Notes under the pieces: model-generated
The model's input: only the letters and a program-made list of their open reading frames with translations
What the model was told of the DNA's origin: nothing
The model's database searches: none
Program-made: the position numbers and the translations under genes
Source: Ruminococcus sp.
Lineage (GTDB): Bacteria > Bacillota > Clostridia > Oscillospirales > Ruminococcaceae
Reading direction: 5' to 3'
DNA: 5,503 bases
Assembly (NCBI GenBank): GCA_024697705.1
Contig: JAILFF010000012.1
Location: forward strand, 1-5,503
Shown here: piece after piece, positions 1 to 5,203 of the stretch
Layout: each line of letters begins with the position of its first letter
Position numbering within the stretch: the first letter of the stretch is position 1

Positions 1-11
1 AGGAGCTACCC

Positions 12-49
12 AAAAGACCATATCGGAGAAAGTGCCGATATGGTCTTTT
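12..49. terminator. Perfect 15-bp hairpin, probable terminator of an upstream + strand gene
   Basis: Bases 12-26 (AAAAGACCATATCGG) and 35-49 are perfect reverse complements around the 8-base loop AGAAAGTG. The stem begins with four A and ends with four T, so it could stop transcription in either direction, though the T run is short. No complete gene lies upstream in the window. The simplest reading is the 3' end of a + strand gene just outside it, converging on the minus-strand gene at 459-1619. All three + strand frames reach stops by base 116, and none of the short tails before them is recognisable. The hairpin is seen directly; its termination role is inferred. Confidence 0.6.
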
Positions 50-133
50 CATGTCAGGCGCTATAAAAGAGCAGACTGCAATCGAAGCAGCGGCTGATGA
101 GCTATAAGCGATTTTGTATTCAATACCGCTTTC

Positions 134-179
134 AAAAAAAAGAGCACCTAACATCATACTGTGATATTGGGTGCTCTTT
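134..179 (-). terminator. Rho-independent terminator for the minus-strand cysteine desulfurase gene
   Basis: Read on the minus strand, AAAGAGCACC (179-170) pairs perfectly with GGTGCTCTTT (148-139). Further inner pairing (153-156 with 162-165) closes a small loop. The stem runs into eight consecutive T (141-134). This is a textbook intrinsic terminator for minus-strand transcription. It lies about 280 bases after the stop codon of the gene ending at 459, and the foldback element at 268-428 sits in between. No other minus-strand gene is seen that it could serve. Confidence 0.8.
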
Positions 180-267
180 GATCCACTGCAATGTCCGTTA
201 AATGGTTGATGTCACAAAAACTCCTGTGGCTCTGCCGGCTTAAAGGGGCGAGATTTTTTCGATATAA

Positions 268-428
268 GAACCTGTCTTCACAAGGCTCTGTACGTGTCTT
301 TTCAACGATATTTAGCCGCTTTCTGCGTTGAAAAACCTCGCAGTGCGACAGCACAACTGCGGTTTTTCGCCTTGAAATCGACTAAATCTCGCTGAAAATC
401 CACGCACATTTCTTGTGAAGACAGGTTC
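268..428. mobile_element. 161-bp MITE-like foldback element with 17-bp terminal inverted repeats and TAA flanks
   Basis: The ends are perfect 17-bp inverted repeats, GAACCTGTCTTCACAAG at 268-284 and its reverse complement at 412-428. TAA stands immediately outside each end (265-267 and 429-431), as expected for a 3-bp target duplication. The inner arms also match each other imperfectly, for example TTTTCAACGATATTTAG on the left against TTTTCAGCGAGATTTAG in the reverse-complemented right arm. They meet in a central hairpin (AAAAACC at 331-337 with GGTTTTT at 361-367, and GCAGT at 340-344 with ACTGC at 356-360). The whole element can therefore fold into one long hairpin. It has no room for a transposase and no convincing ORF, so mobilisation would need an enzyme supplied elsewhere. 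A 3-bp TNA duplication is typical of some IS5-family groups, but I cannot assign the parent family from the ends alone. Confidence 0.8.
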
Positions 429-458
429 TAAAGTCTGTACAATGTCATAGGTTTCGGT

Positions 459-1619
459 TCAGCCTTCTTTTTCCAGCTGTGCTTTTGTCTGCATGATCGC
501 CTTTATCAGCATATCGGTCTGTTTTTCGGTCGAAAAAACATTCGGTGAAAACCTTACCGTTCCCGTCTCTCCCGTGCCTAACGCACGATGCGCCAGCGCC
601 GCGCAATGCAGCCCGCCTCGCAGCGCAAAGCCCTTCTCCGACAGCCGAGCAGACACCGCCTGCGAATCAAATCCCTCGATATTAAAGCTCACTATCGGTA
701 CGCGCTTTGCCGGCTTATACAGCGAGATCCCCTTCATTCCGCCGAGCGCCCTTTCGAGCCGCTCGCAGAGGGCTGTCTCATGCACAGATATCCCCGAGGG
801 AGTCCTCTCCTGTACAAAGTCTATACCCGCGCCAAGTCCCAGAATTCCCGTTGTGTTGATCGTGCCGCTTTCGAGCCGCTCGGGCATTTCCTTAGGCTGC
901 TCGGGGTCGGCAGACGCGGTACCCGTGCCGCCCTCGATGATCGTTGCAAGCTCATATCTGCCGCTTGAAACGAGCAGTCCCGTTCCCGACGGTCCGTAAA
1001 GAGCTTTCTGTCCTGCCGTGCAGATAAAGTCAAATCCGTCATTCAGCGATATATCGAGCAGCCCCGTTGCCTGCGCCGCGTCGCTGATAAAACATATCCC
1101 GTAGCTGCGGCAAAGGCTCGCGATCTGCTTGTAGGGCGTTATCCTCCCCGTGACATTTGAAGCCGTCATAATGCAGACACACTTTGTGTCGCTGCGGATA
1201 AGCCTTCTTATGCCGTCAAGGGTCATTTCATCGTCATCGTAAAGCTTTGCCACCGAGAAGCTTACGCCGCTGCGCCTTGCAAGCGCCCATACGGGACGGA
1301 AAACGGCATTATGCTCGTGGTCGGAGATTATTATATGACCGCCGAACTTCATGATACCTTTTATTGCCATATTGAGAGCCGCCGTGCAGTTAGCGGTAAA
1401 TACGGTGTTTTCCGTTTCGGCGCCCAAAAGCGCTGCGGCTTTTTGCCTTACCGTAAAGACCTTTTCGGCGGTCTCTACCGAAAGACGATGCCCGCCGCGT
1501 CCGGGATTTCCGCCGTATTTGACGAAAGCGCTGTCTACGGCTCTTTTTACCGACTGCGGCTTGGGAAAGCTTGCAGCGGAGTTATCGAAATTTATCATGC
1601 CTGTGCCTGTTATTGCCAA
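459..1619 (-). CDS. Cysteine desulfurase family protein (PLP-dependent, class V aminotransferase fold)
   Basis: This 386-residue protein has the full layout of the NifS/SufS-like cysteine desulfurases, which take sulfur from cysteine as an enzyme persulfide, release alanine, and pass the sulfur to Fe-S cluster, thiolated tRNA or selenium pathways. Visible motifs in order are FDNSAAS (11-17), NPGRGGHRLS (38-47), TANCTAALN (75-83), the PLP-stacking histidine in DHEHNAV (H103), SNVTGRI (154-160), SDAAQATG (D180 and Q183 contact the cofactor), the Schiff-base lysine K205 in AGQKALYGPSGTG, and the catalytic cysteine C339 in RGGLHCAALAHRALGT. GGHRLS and the end pattern GTVRFS resemble the family annotated only as 'cysteine desulfurase family protein' rather than classic SufS or IscS. 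One oddity is Gln204 before the lysine, where most relatives have His. No IscU/SufU scaffold or selenium gene is next to it, so the acceptor is unknown. The gene starts at TTG and appears to be transcribed alone. Confidence 0.88.
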   Translation of the reverse strand: MAITGTGMINFDNSAASFPKPQSVKRAVDSAFVKYGGNPGRGGHRLSVETAEKVFTVRQKAAALLGAETENTVFTANCTAALNMAIKGIMKFGGHIIISDHEHNAVFRPVWALARRSGVSFSVAKLYDDDEMTLDGIRRLIRSDTKCVCIMTASNVTGRITPYKQIASLCRSYGICFISDAAQATGLLDISLNDGFDFICTAGQKALYGPSGTGLLVSSGRYELATIIEGGTGTASADPEQPKEMPERLESGTINTTGILGLGAGIDFVQERTPSGISVHETALCERLERALGGMKGISLYKPAKRVPIVSFNIEGFDSQAVSARLSEKGFALRGGLHCAALAHRALGTGETGTVRFSPNVFSTEKQTDMLIKAIMQTKAQLEKEG

Positions 1620-1627
1620 ATCTGTTT

Positions 1628-1633
1628 CACCTC
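1628..1633 (-). promoter_or_regulatory. Ribosome binding site selecting the TTG start of the cysteine desulfurase gene
   Basis: The minus strand reads GAGGTG, then 8 bases (AAACAGAT), then TTG at 1619-1617. This is strong and well spaced. The first in-frame ATG (1598-1596) has no comparable site at the right distance. The protein therefore probably starts at TTG and carries seven residues (MAITGTG) before the usual family start. Confidence 0.7.
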
Positions 1634-1683
1634 GTTTCTTGTATTTCCGCTTATGTTTCCATAATATGCATAGATCAAATTTT

Positions 1684-1699
1684 CGTTACCCGTGTAACG
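1684..1699. promoter_or_regulatory. 16-bp dyad in the leader of the cysteine desulfurase gene, possible operator
   Basis: CGTTAC and GTAACG are perfect inverted arms around 4 bases. The dyad lies 65-80 bp upstream of the TTG start, between two copies of ATATTATGG on the minus strand (1723-1715 and 1667-1659), either of which could supply a -10 element. A GTAAC half-site recurs at 1727-1731, 33 bp away. The symmetry is seen directly. Binding by a regulator is only inferred, and an RNA hairpin in the 5' leader is an equally possible reading. Confidence 0.35.
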
Positions 1700-1716
1700 T
1701 TTGCGGATTTTCAGCC

Positions 1717-1745
1717 ATAATATATCGTAACAGCATTGCTGATAA
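1717..1745 (-). promoter_or_regulatory. Candidate sigma-A promoter for the cysteine desulfurase gene
   Basis: On the minus strand, TTATCA (1745-1740, 4 of 6 consensus matches) is separated by 17 bases from TATTAT (1722-1717, 5 of 6). It lies downstream of the terminator-like hairpin of spoIID and about 100 bases upstream of the TTG start, giving a leader of around 90 bases. The spacer contains the small dyad CAGCAATGCTG (1741-1731). A second TATTAT at 1666-1661 has no good -35. This is a moderate candidate; readthrough from spoIID cannot be excluded. Confidence 0.4.
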
Positions 1746-1766
1746 TATAGATCTCCTACGGGAGAA

Positions 1767-1801
1767 ACGAGCCGTCCCGAACGATCGACAGGGCGGCTTG
1801 T
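1767..1801 (-). terminator. Terminator-like hairpin after spoIID
   Basis: Ten bases after the spoIID stop codon the minus strand can form a GC-rich stem, ACAAGCCGCCCTG against CGGGACGGCTCGT. The stem has one A-C mismatch and G-U pairs, with a loop of about 9 bases, and is followed by TTCTCC. The stem's own terminal T plus TT is a weak T tract, so termination may be partial. The position directly behind the gene supports the call. Confidence 0.5.
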
Positions 1802-1811
1802 TCCATATATA

Positions 1812-2774
1812 CTATTTCCGTACAAGAACGCAGTCCTTGTAATAGTGGAGAAGTATCTGCTCGAATGCCATGCCTGTTTTTGCCATACTGTCGGCGCCGT
1901 ACTGGCTCATTCCGACAAGATGTCCGCAACCCATTGTTTCTATCTCCCACGCGCCGCCTTCCCGAATTCGGGAGAGCGTGAAATGCCGCGAAGGGAGCGA
2001 CAGCTTTTCGGCAAATTCCTCCGAACCGATAAACGCATTTCCCGCACGCAAAGTCAGCACCGTGCCGTGTTCGCTTTTCTCTGCAATGGTCAGCAGCGGG
2101 CTGTTTTCCTCCGTTATCTCGGAAATAAGCTCCGCAATATCGCGGTCGGTGAATGTCTTTGTGCTGCGGCAGATGTCCCGATCTGTATCGGAAAGGCTTT
2201 CCGCCGACTGCAAATATGGTATATCCTCGCCCCACATGGTAAATGCCGACTCGGTGTACCCGAATGAAATGCCGTGAAACGCCGCTATTACGGGTAGATC
2301 GTCATAGCAAAGCGTAAGCCCTTTGACGCTTTCGGCGGCTTCGGTGATCTTATTTAGCGCCCGATCGTATTCATCACCGTATACTTCTTTTGCCTGCTTG
2401 GGAGTGAAATACGCCTGATAGAGCGAGGTATCGTCGCTCATGAGCGCGCCGTGAAGCTCTTCTGTCGGCGACTGTTCCTCCGTAAGGCGGCGGCGTTCGG
2501 CATAGGTATAGGCGAGGACTGCCTGCGCTTTTAGTGCTTCCGTCTCGAAATCCGCGGGCATCTGCGCGAATACGGCACCTACGGCGTATTCAAGCTCCGA
2601 GAGCGTGGCGATCTCTCCCGTTTCGGTGCAGAGTATTGTCACGGTACGGGCTTCCGAGCCGTCGGTAAGAATCTGTCTTTCGCGGGAGGCATTTTTTCTT
2701 CCTGCGAACGCGACGATGGGGATCAGCAGCAGCGCGGCGGCTGTGACAGCGATCATTTGTAAGTAATCCTTCAT
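1812..2774 (-). CDS. spoIID: SpoIID/LytB-type sporulation protein (peptidoglycan lytic transglycosylase)
   Basis: This 320-residue protein begins with an uncleaved-looking hydrophobic segment (about 7-24), so it should be anchored in the membrane with the domain outside. It carries SpoIID family hallmarks: MPADFETEALKAQAVLAYTYA (71-91 region), where E79 aligns with the catalytic glutamate known for the family; AFHGISFGYTES with a downstream MWG (165-182); PYLQS (186-190); and the C-terminal GCGHLVGMSQYGADSMA (282-298) with ILLHYY (307-312). In spore formers SpoIID cuts glycan strands during engulfment together with SpoIIM and SpoIIP, neither of which is present here. Two conserved spots differ from the usual pattern: SFG where SGG is common, and GHLVG where GHGVG is common. 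The ATG at 2774 is chosen because AAAGGAG lies 8 bases upstream; an ATG 21 codons earlier lacks this support. A SpoIID paralog with another role remains possible. Confidence 0.85.
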   Translation of the reverse strand: MKDYLQMIAVTAAALLLIPIVAFAGRKNASRERQILTDGSEARTVTILCTETGEIATLSELEYAVGAVFAQMPADFETEALKAQAVLAYTYAERRRLTEEQSPTEELHGALMSDDTSLYQAYFTPKQAKEVYGDEYDRALNKITEAAESVKGLTLCYDDLPVIAAFHGISFGYTESAFTMWGEDIPYLQSAESLSDTDRDICRSTKTFTDRDIAELISEITEENSPLLTIAEKSEHGTVLTLRAGNAFIGSEEFAEKLSLPSRHFTLSRIREGGAWEIETMGCGHLVGMSQYGADSMAKTGMAFEQILLHYYKDCVLVRK

Positions 2775-2803
2775 AGTAAACGCTCCTTTAAAATATAGAT
2801 AAG

Positions 2804-2812
2804 AATGTATGC
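2804..2812 (-). promoter_or_regulatory. Sigma-E-like (mother-cell) -10 element for spoIID
   Basis: The minus strand reads GCATACATT, which matches the CATACA-type -10 of sporulation sigma-E (and sigma-K) promoters. It ends 29 bases before the ATG, leaving a leader of about 20 bases that holds the ribosome binding site. I do not see a convincing -35: the nearest candidate, TGTATTT, sits slightly closer than usual. Known biology supports the call, because spoIID belongs to the sigma-E regulon in Bacillus. Assignment here rests on the -10 and its position. Confidence 0.5.
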
Positions 2813-2960
2813 AAAACAAGGGCAAATACAGGGTCAAGTGACTCTGCCGCTAACTTACCCAGTAATGGACAAAGCTTTTGCGCAAACAAAGATCGTGCGG
2901 CTGACCAATGACGATTCTTACGTTTTTCTGTGCTGTTTTCTTCGCTTTTTACTTCGGCAC

Positions 2961-2989
2961 TTGACAAATCGAACAATATGGTGTAAAAT
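2961..2989 (+). promoter_or_regulatory. Sigma-A promoter for citrate synthase
   Basis: TTGACA (2961-2966, perfect -35) is followed by a 17-base spacer and TAAAAT (2984-2989, 5 of 6 for the -10). Transcription should begin near 2996, giving a leader of about 40 bases before the ATG at 3039. The promoter lies inside the open frame that extends upstream to 2805, which argues against the earlier in-frame ATGs. Confidence 0.8.
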
Positions 2990-2999
2990 ATATATTGTT
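2972..2999. promoter_or_regulatory. Inverted repeat bracketing the citrate synthase -10, candidate operator
   Basis: AACAATAT (2972-2979) and ATATTGTT (2992-2999) are perfect inverted 8-bp arms separated by 12 bases, with centres 20 bp apart. They enclose the -10 element and cover the likely start point. A dimeric protein bound here would block RNA polymerase. The arms do not match the Rex site (TTGT...ACAA orientation) or the CcpC ATAA/TTAT type as I know them, so no regulator is named. AT-rich sequence makes chance symmetry more likely than usual. Confidence 0.4.
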
Positions 3000-3038
3000 A
3001 TCCGAAAAATTATCATTACTGAAAGCGAGATGATCCTA

Positions 3039-4385
3039 ATGGCTAATGAAAGCGCAAGAAATATGCTTTATCAGCAGTTCGTGGCAAACAACGCCATCGA
3101 CCCCAAGCTGTATGATAAATATATCGTAAAAAGAGGACTTCGCAACGCCGACGGAACAGGCGTTATGGCGGGTCTTACCAATATCTGTAACGTTCACGGC
3201 TATGTTATCAATGAGGGCGAAAAATCGCCTATTCCCGGAAAGCTTGTTTTCCGCGGTTATGATGTCCGCGATCTTGTCGGCAACGCCGTCAAGGAAGATC
3301 GCTTTGCCTACGAGGAGATAGTTTATCTTCTTCTTATGGGCAGCCTGCCCTCACATGAGGAGCTTGCCGCGTTCAATTCGCTCATCGACGAAAACCGCGA
3401 GCTCCCCGATGACTTCTTCGAGGACATGATTCTTAAAGCTCCTTCGCGCAACATAATGAATAAGATGGGGCGGGCGCTGCTTGCTCTCTATTCCTACGAC
3501 GACAACCCCGAGAACCGCAGCCCCGAGTACGAAATGGCTACCGCTATCTCGATAATCTCCAAGCTGCCGAATATCATGGTGTCGGCGTATCAGGTAAAAA
3601 GAAGAACATACGACAACGAGAGCATGATAATGCACCCGCTGATAAAGGGTCATTCCACTTCGCAGATGATACTTTCGGCTCTTCGTCCCGACAGAAATTT
3701 TACCGACGCGGAAGCAAAGCTGCTTGACGTAATGCTCATGCTCCATGCCGAACACGGCGGCGGAAACAATTCTACATTCACCTGCCGCGTTCTGACTTCT
3801 TCGGGAACAGACCCCTATTCGGCTTACTCGGCTGCTATCGGTTCGCTTAAAGGACCCAAGCACGGCGGCGCGAACATAAAGGTCTGCGAGATGTTCGAGT
3901 GCATCAAGGAGAACGTGCGCAACTGGGAGGACGAAGGCGAAGTAGCCGATTTCCTCCGCAAGATACTTAACAAGCAGGCTTTCGACCGTTCCGGACTTAT
4001 CTACGGCATGGGTCACGCGGTCTATACTCTTTCCGACCCACGAGCCGTTATACTCAAAGAGAACGCCCACAAGCTGGCGGCAGGAACCGAGTTTGAAAGA
4101 GAGTTCAATCTGCTGGAATCGGTAGAGCGGCTCACACCCGAGCTTTTTGCAGAGAAAAAAGGCGACGTAAAGGCAATGTGCGCCAACGTCGATATGTACT
4201 CGGGACTTGTTTACCGTATGCTCGGTATACCCGGAGATCTGTATACGCCGCTGTTCGCGGTATCGCGTATGGCAGGCTGGTGTGCTCACCGCTTTGAAGA
4301 GCTTGTTACCGGCAAGAGGATAATCCGCCCCGCGTACAAGGCTGTAATGAAGGAGCGCGAGTATATCCCCATCGATCTGCGCTGA
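3039..4385 (+). CDS. gltA: Citrate synthase (citrate/2-methylcitrate synthase family)
   Basis: This 448-residue cytosolic enzyme condenses oxaloacetate with acetyl-CoA to citrate. The large-domain signature LVFRGYDVRDLV is near the N-terminus. The catalytic triad is visible: H239 in LHAEHGGGNNST, H326 in GMGHAVYTLSDPRA, and D385 in NVDMYSGLVYRMLGIP. Oxaloacetate-binding arginines fit R335 (DPRA) and R410 (AVSRMAGW); the 25-residue spacing from D385 to R410 equals that of E. coli GltA (D362 to R387). H275 lies in GPKHGGAN. Signature deviations are Met where the second residue is usually F/Y/A/V, and Ala after the catalytic His where GltA has Arg. The start is set at ATG 3039 behind a modest GCGAG site; ATG 3030 is the alternative. 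No aconitase or isocitrate dehydrogenase is adjacent. In fermentative anaerobes the usual purpose is glutamate synthesis, which is inferred here. Methylcitrate synthase activity cannot be excluded. Confidence 0.92.
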   Translation: MANESARNMLYQQFVANNAIDPKLYDKYIVKRGLRNADGTGVMAGLTNICNVHGYVINEGEKSPIPGKLVFRGYDVRDLVGNAVKEDRFAYEEIVYLLLMGSLPSHEELAAFNSLIDENRELPDDFFEDMILKAPSRNIMNKMGRALLALYSYDDNPENRSPEYEMATAISIISKLPNIMVSAYQVKRRTYDNESMIMHPLIKGHSTSQMILSALRPDRNFTDAEAKLLDVMLMLHAEHGGGNNSTFTCRVLTSSGTDPYSAYSAAIGSLKGPKHGGANIKVCEMFECIKENVRNWEDEGEVADFLRKILNKQAFDRSGLIYGMGHAVYTLSDPRAVILKENAHKLAAGTEFEREFNLLESVERLTPELFAEKKGDVKAMCANVDMYSGLVYRMLGIPGDLYTPLFAVSRMAGWCAHRFEELVTGKRIIRPAYKAVMKEREYIPIDLR

Positions 4386-4399
4386 AATAATTTTAGCAC

Positions 4400-4463
4400 A
4401 TAACCGAAAAGAAAAGTGTCGTAACGTGAAGCGCGGGATAATCAACGCGCTTCATCGGTTTAT
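4400..4463 (+). other. Structured spacer between citrate synthase and the cyclophilin gene
   Basis: TGAAGCGCG (4427-4435) and its perfect complement (4446-4454) form a 9-bp stem with a 10-base loop. Immediately outside it on the right, TCGGTTTAT (4455-4463) can pair with ATAACCGA (4400-4407) with one bulge, stacking a second helix. No T run follows, so it is not a canonical intrinsic terminator. It could be a partial terminator, a processing site or an mRNA stabiliser between two co-transcribed genes. No clear promoter is visible in the 97-bp spacer. Pairing is seen directly; function is inferred. Confidence 0.4.
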
Positions 4464-4482
4464 CGGAAAGTGAGGAAAGAAA

Positions 4483-5199
4483 ATGGAATTACTCAGAGGT
4501 ATATTGATGTTTACTACGGCGGCTGCGGTAGCCTGCGGTGTTCTGAGCGGCTGCGCCGATAAGAATTCCCCCATGCACTCTATCGACAATCCGCTGCCGA
4601 CGGACAGTCTCAGCACCAGTTCGGAGATCGAGGAACTGTTTAAAGATCAGTCGAATTCGGAAAACGCCGAAGAGATCGGCAGCTTTATAATAACGTTTTA
4701 TCCCGATTACGCTCCGCTCAGCTGCGAGAATATTGAATCGCTCATTAAGGAGGGCTACTACGACGGACTGACCTTCCACCGCGTATGGGAAGGCTTTATG
4801 GCTCAGACGGGCGACCCGACGGGTACGGGAATGGGAGGCTCGGAAAAGGAAATAACGGGTGAATTCGCGGCAAACGGCTGGAACAAGAACACTCTTTCTC
4901 ACACGAGGGGTGTTGTCTCTCTCGCAAGGAAGAGCAACGATTACAACAGCGCGAACTCGCAGTTCTTTATCGTCTTGAGCGACGATTATGTTGATACGCT
5001 TGACGGAAACTATGCCGCTTTCGGAAAAGTCACGGAGGGCATGGAGGTAGTTGATAAGTTTGTCACCGTAGAAATGACAGACGGCGGCGACAGAGTGCCT
5101 ACGAAGCCGACCGTTCCGATCACAATAGAAAAGGCGGAGATGATCGACGACGACGCGGAGGGTCATCACCGTGCCGAATTTAAAATGACTATCGGTTAA
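4483..5199 (+). CDS. Lipoprotein cyclophilin-type peptidyl-prolyl cis-trans isomerase
   Basis: This 238-residue protein starts with a lipoprotein signal: a short basic n-region (R5), a hydrophobic stretch and the lipobox LSGC with the lipidated cysteine at C24. It should thus be anchored on the outer face of the membrane and help exported proteins fold. After an acidic, Ser/Asn-rich linker (25-65) comes a cyclophilin domain (about 66-220): FYPDYAPLSCENI, GYYDGLTFHRVWEGFMAQTGD with the catalytic R100 and Q108, GTGMGG, LSHTRGVVSLAR, NSANSQFFI (F161-F162) and LDGNYAAFGKV. The tryptophan position that governs cyclosporin binding in CypA appears to be Thr172. The start at 4483 has GAGG 7 bases upstream. 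ATG 4507 also follows an AGAGG but would remove the charged n-region. The gene probably shares an mRNA with the ligase gene 4 bp downstream and perhaps with citrate synthase upstream. Confidence 0.9.
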   Translation: MELLRGILMFTTAAAVACGVLSGCADKNSPMHSIDNPLPTDSLSTSSEIEELFKDQSNSENAEEIGSFIITFYPDYAPLSCENIESLIKEGYYDGLTFHRVWEGFMAQTGDPTGTGMGGSEKEITGEFAANGWNKNTLSHTRGVVSLARKSNDYNSANSQFFIVLSDDYVDTLDGNYAAFGKVTEGMEVVDKFVTVEMTDGGDRVPTKPTVPITIEKAEMIDDDAEGHHRAEFKMTIG

Positions 5200-5203
5200 G
5201 GCT

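Noticed and set aside
51..107. A short + strand frame, ATG followed by 17 codons, ending in ADEL
   Set aside because: It starts directly behind the terminator hairpin, is very short, and lacks a ribosome binding site. Chance is the best explanation.
154..354. A 66-codon minus-strand open frame
   Set aside because: It runs across the terminator, the unremarkable spacer and half of the foldback element, has no ribosome binding site or recognisable motif, and so is not a gene.
1610..1825. 71-codon minus-strand frame between spoIID and the cysteine desulfurase gene
   Set aside because: It spans the terminator-like hairpin and the promoter region, has no motif, and only overlaps the next gene's start by chance.
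2877..2886. Palindrome TTTGCGCAAA in the divergent intergenic region
   Set aside because: It is a short symmetric sequence not positioned on either promoter. Ten-base palindromes occur often by chance.
2805..3038. Upstream extension of the citrate synthase reading frame by 78 codons
   Set aside because: The sigma-A promoter and the expected transcription start lie inside this stretch, and its translation does not resemble the family's N-terminus. The stretch also overlaps the spoIID promoter.
3351..4445. Long minus-strand frame opposite citrate synthase
   Set aside because: It lies antisense to a gene with all catalytic motifs in place, shows no known domain, and is a shadow frame of its codon pattern.
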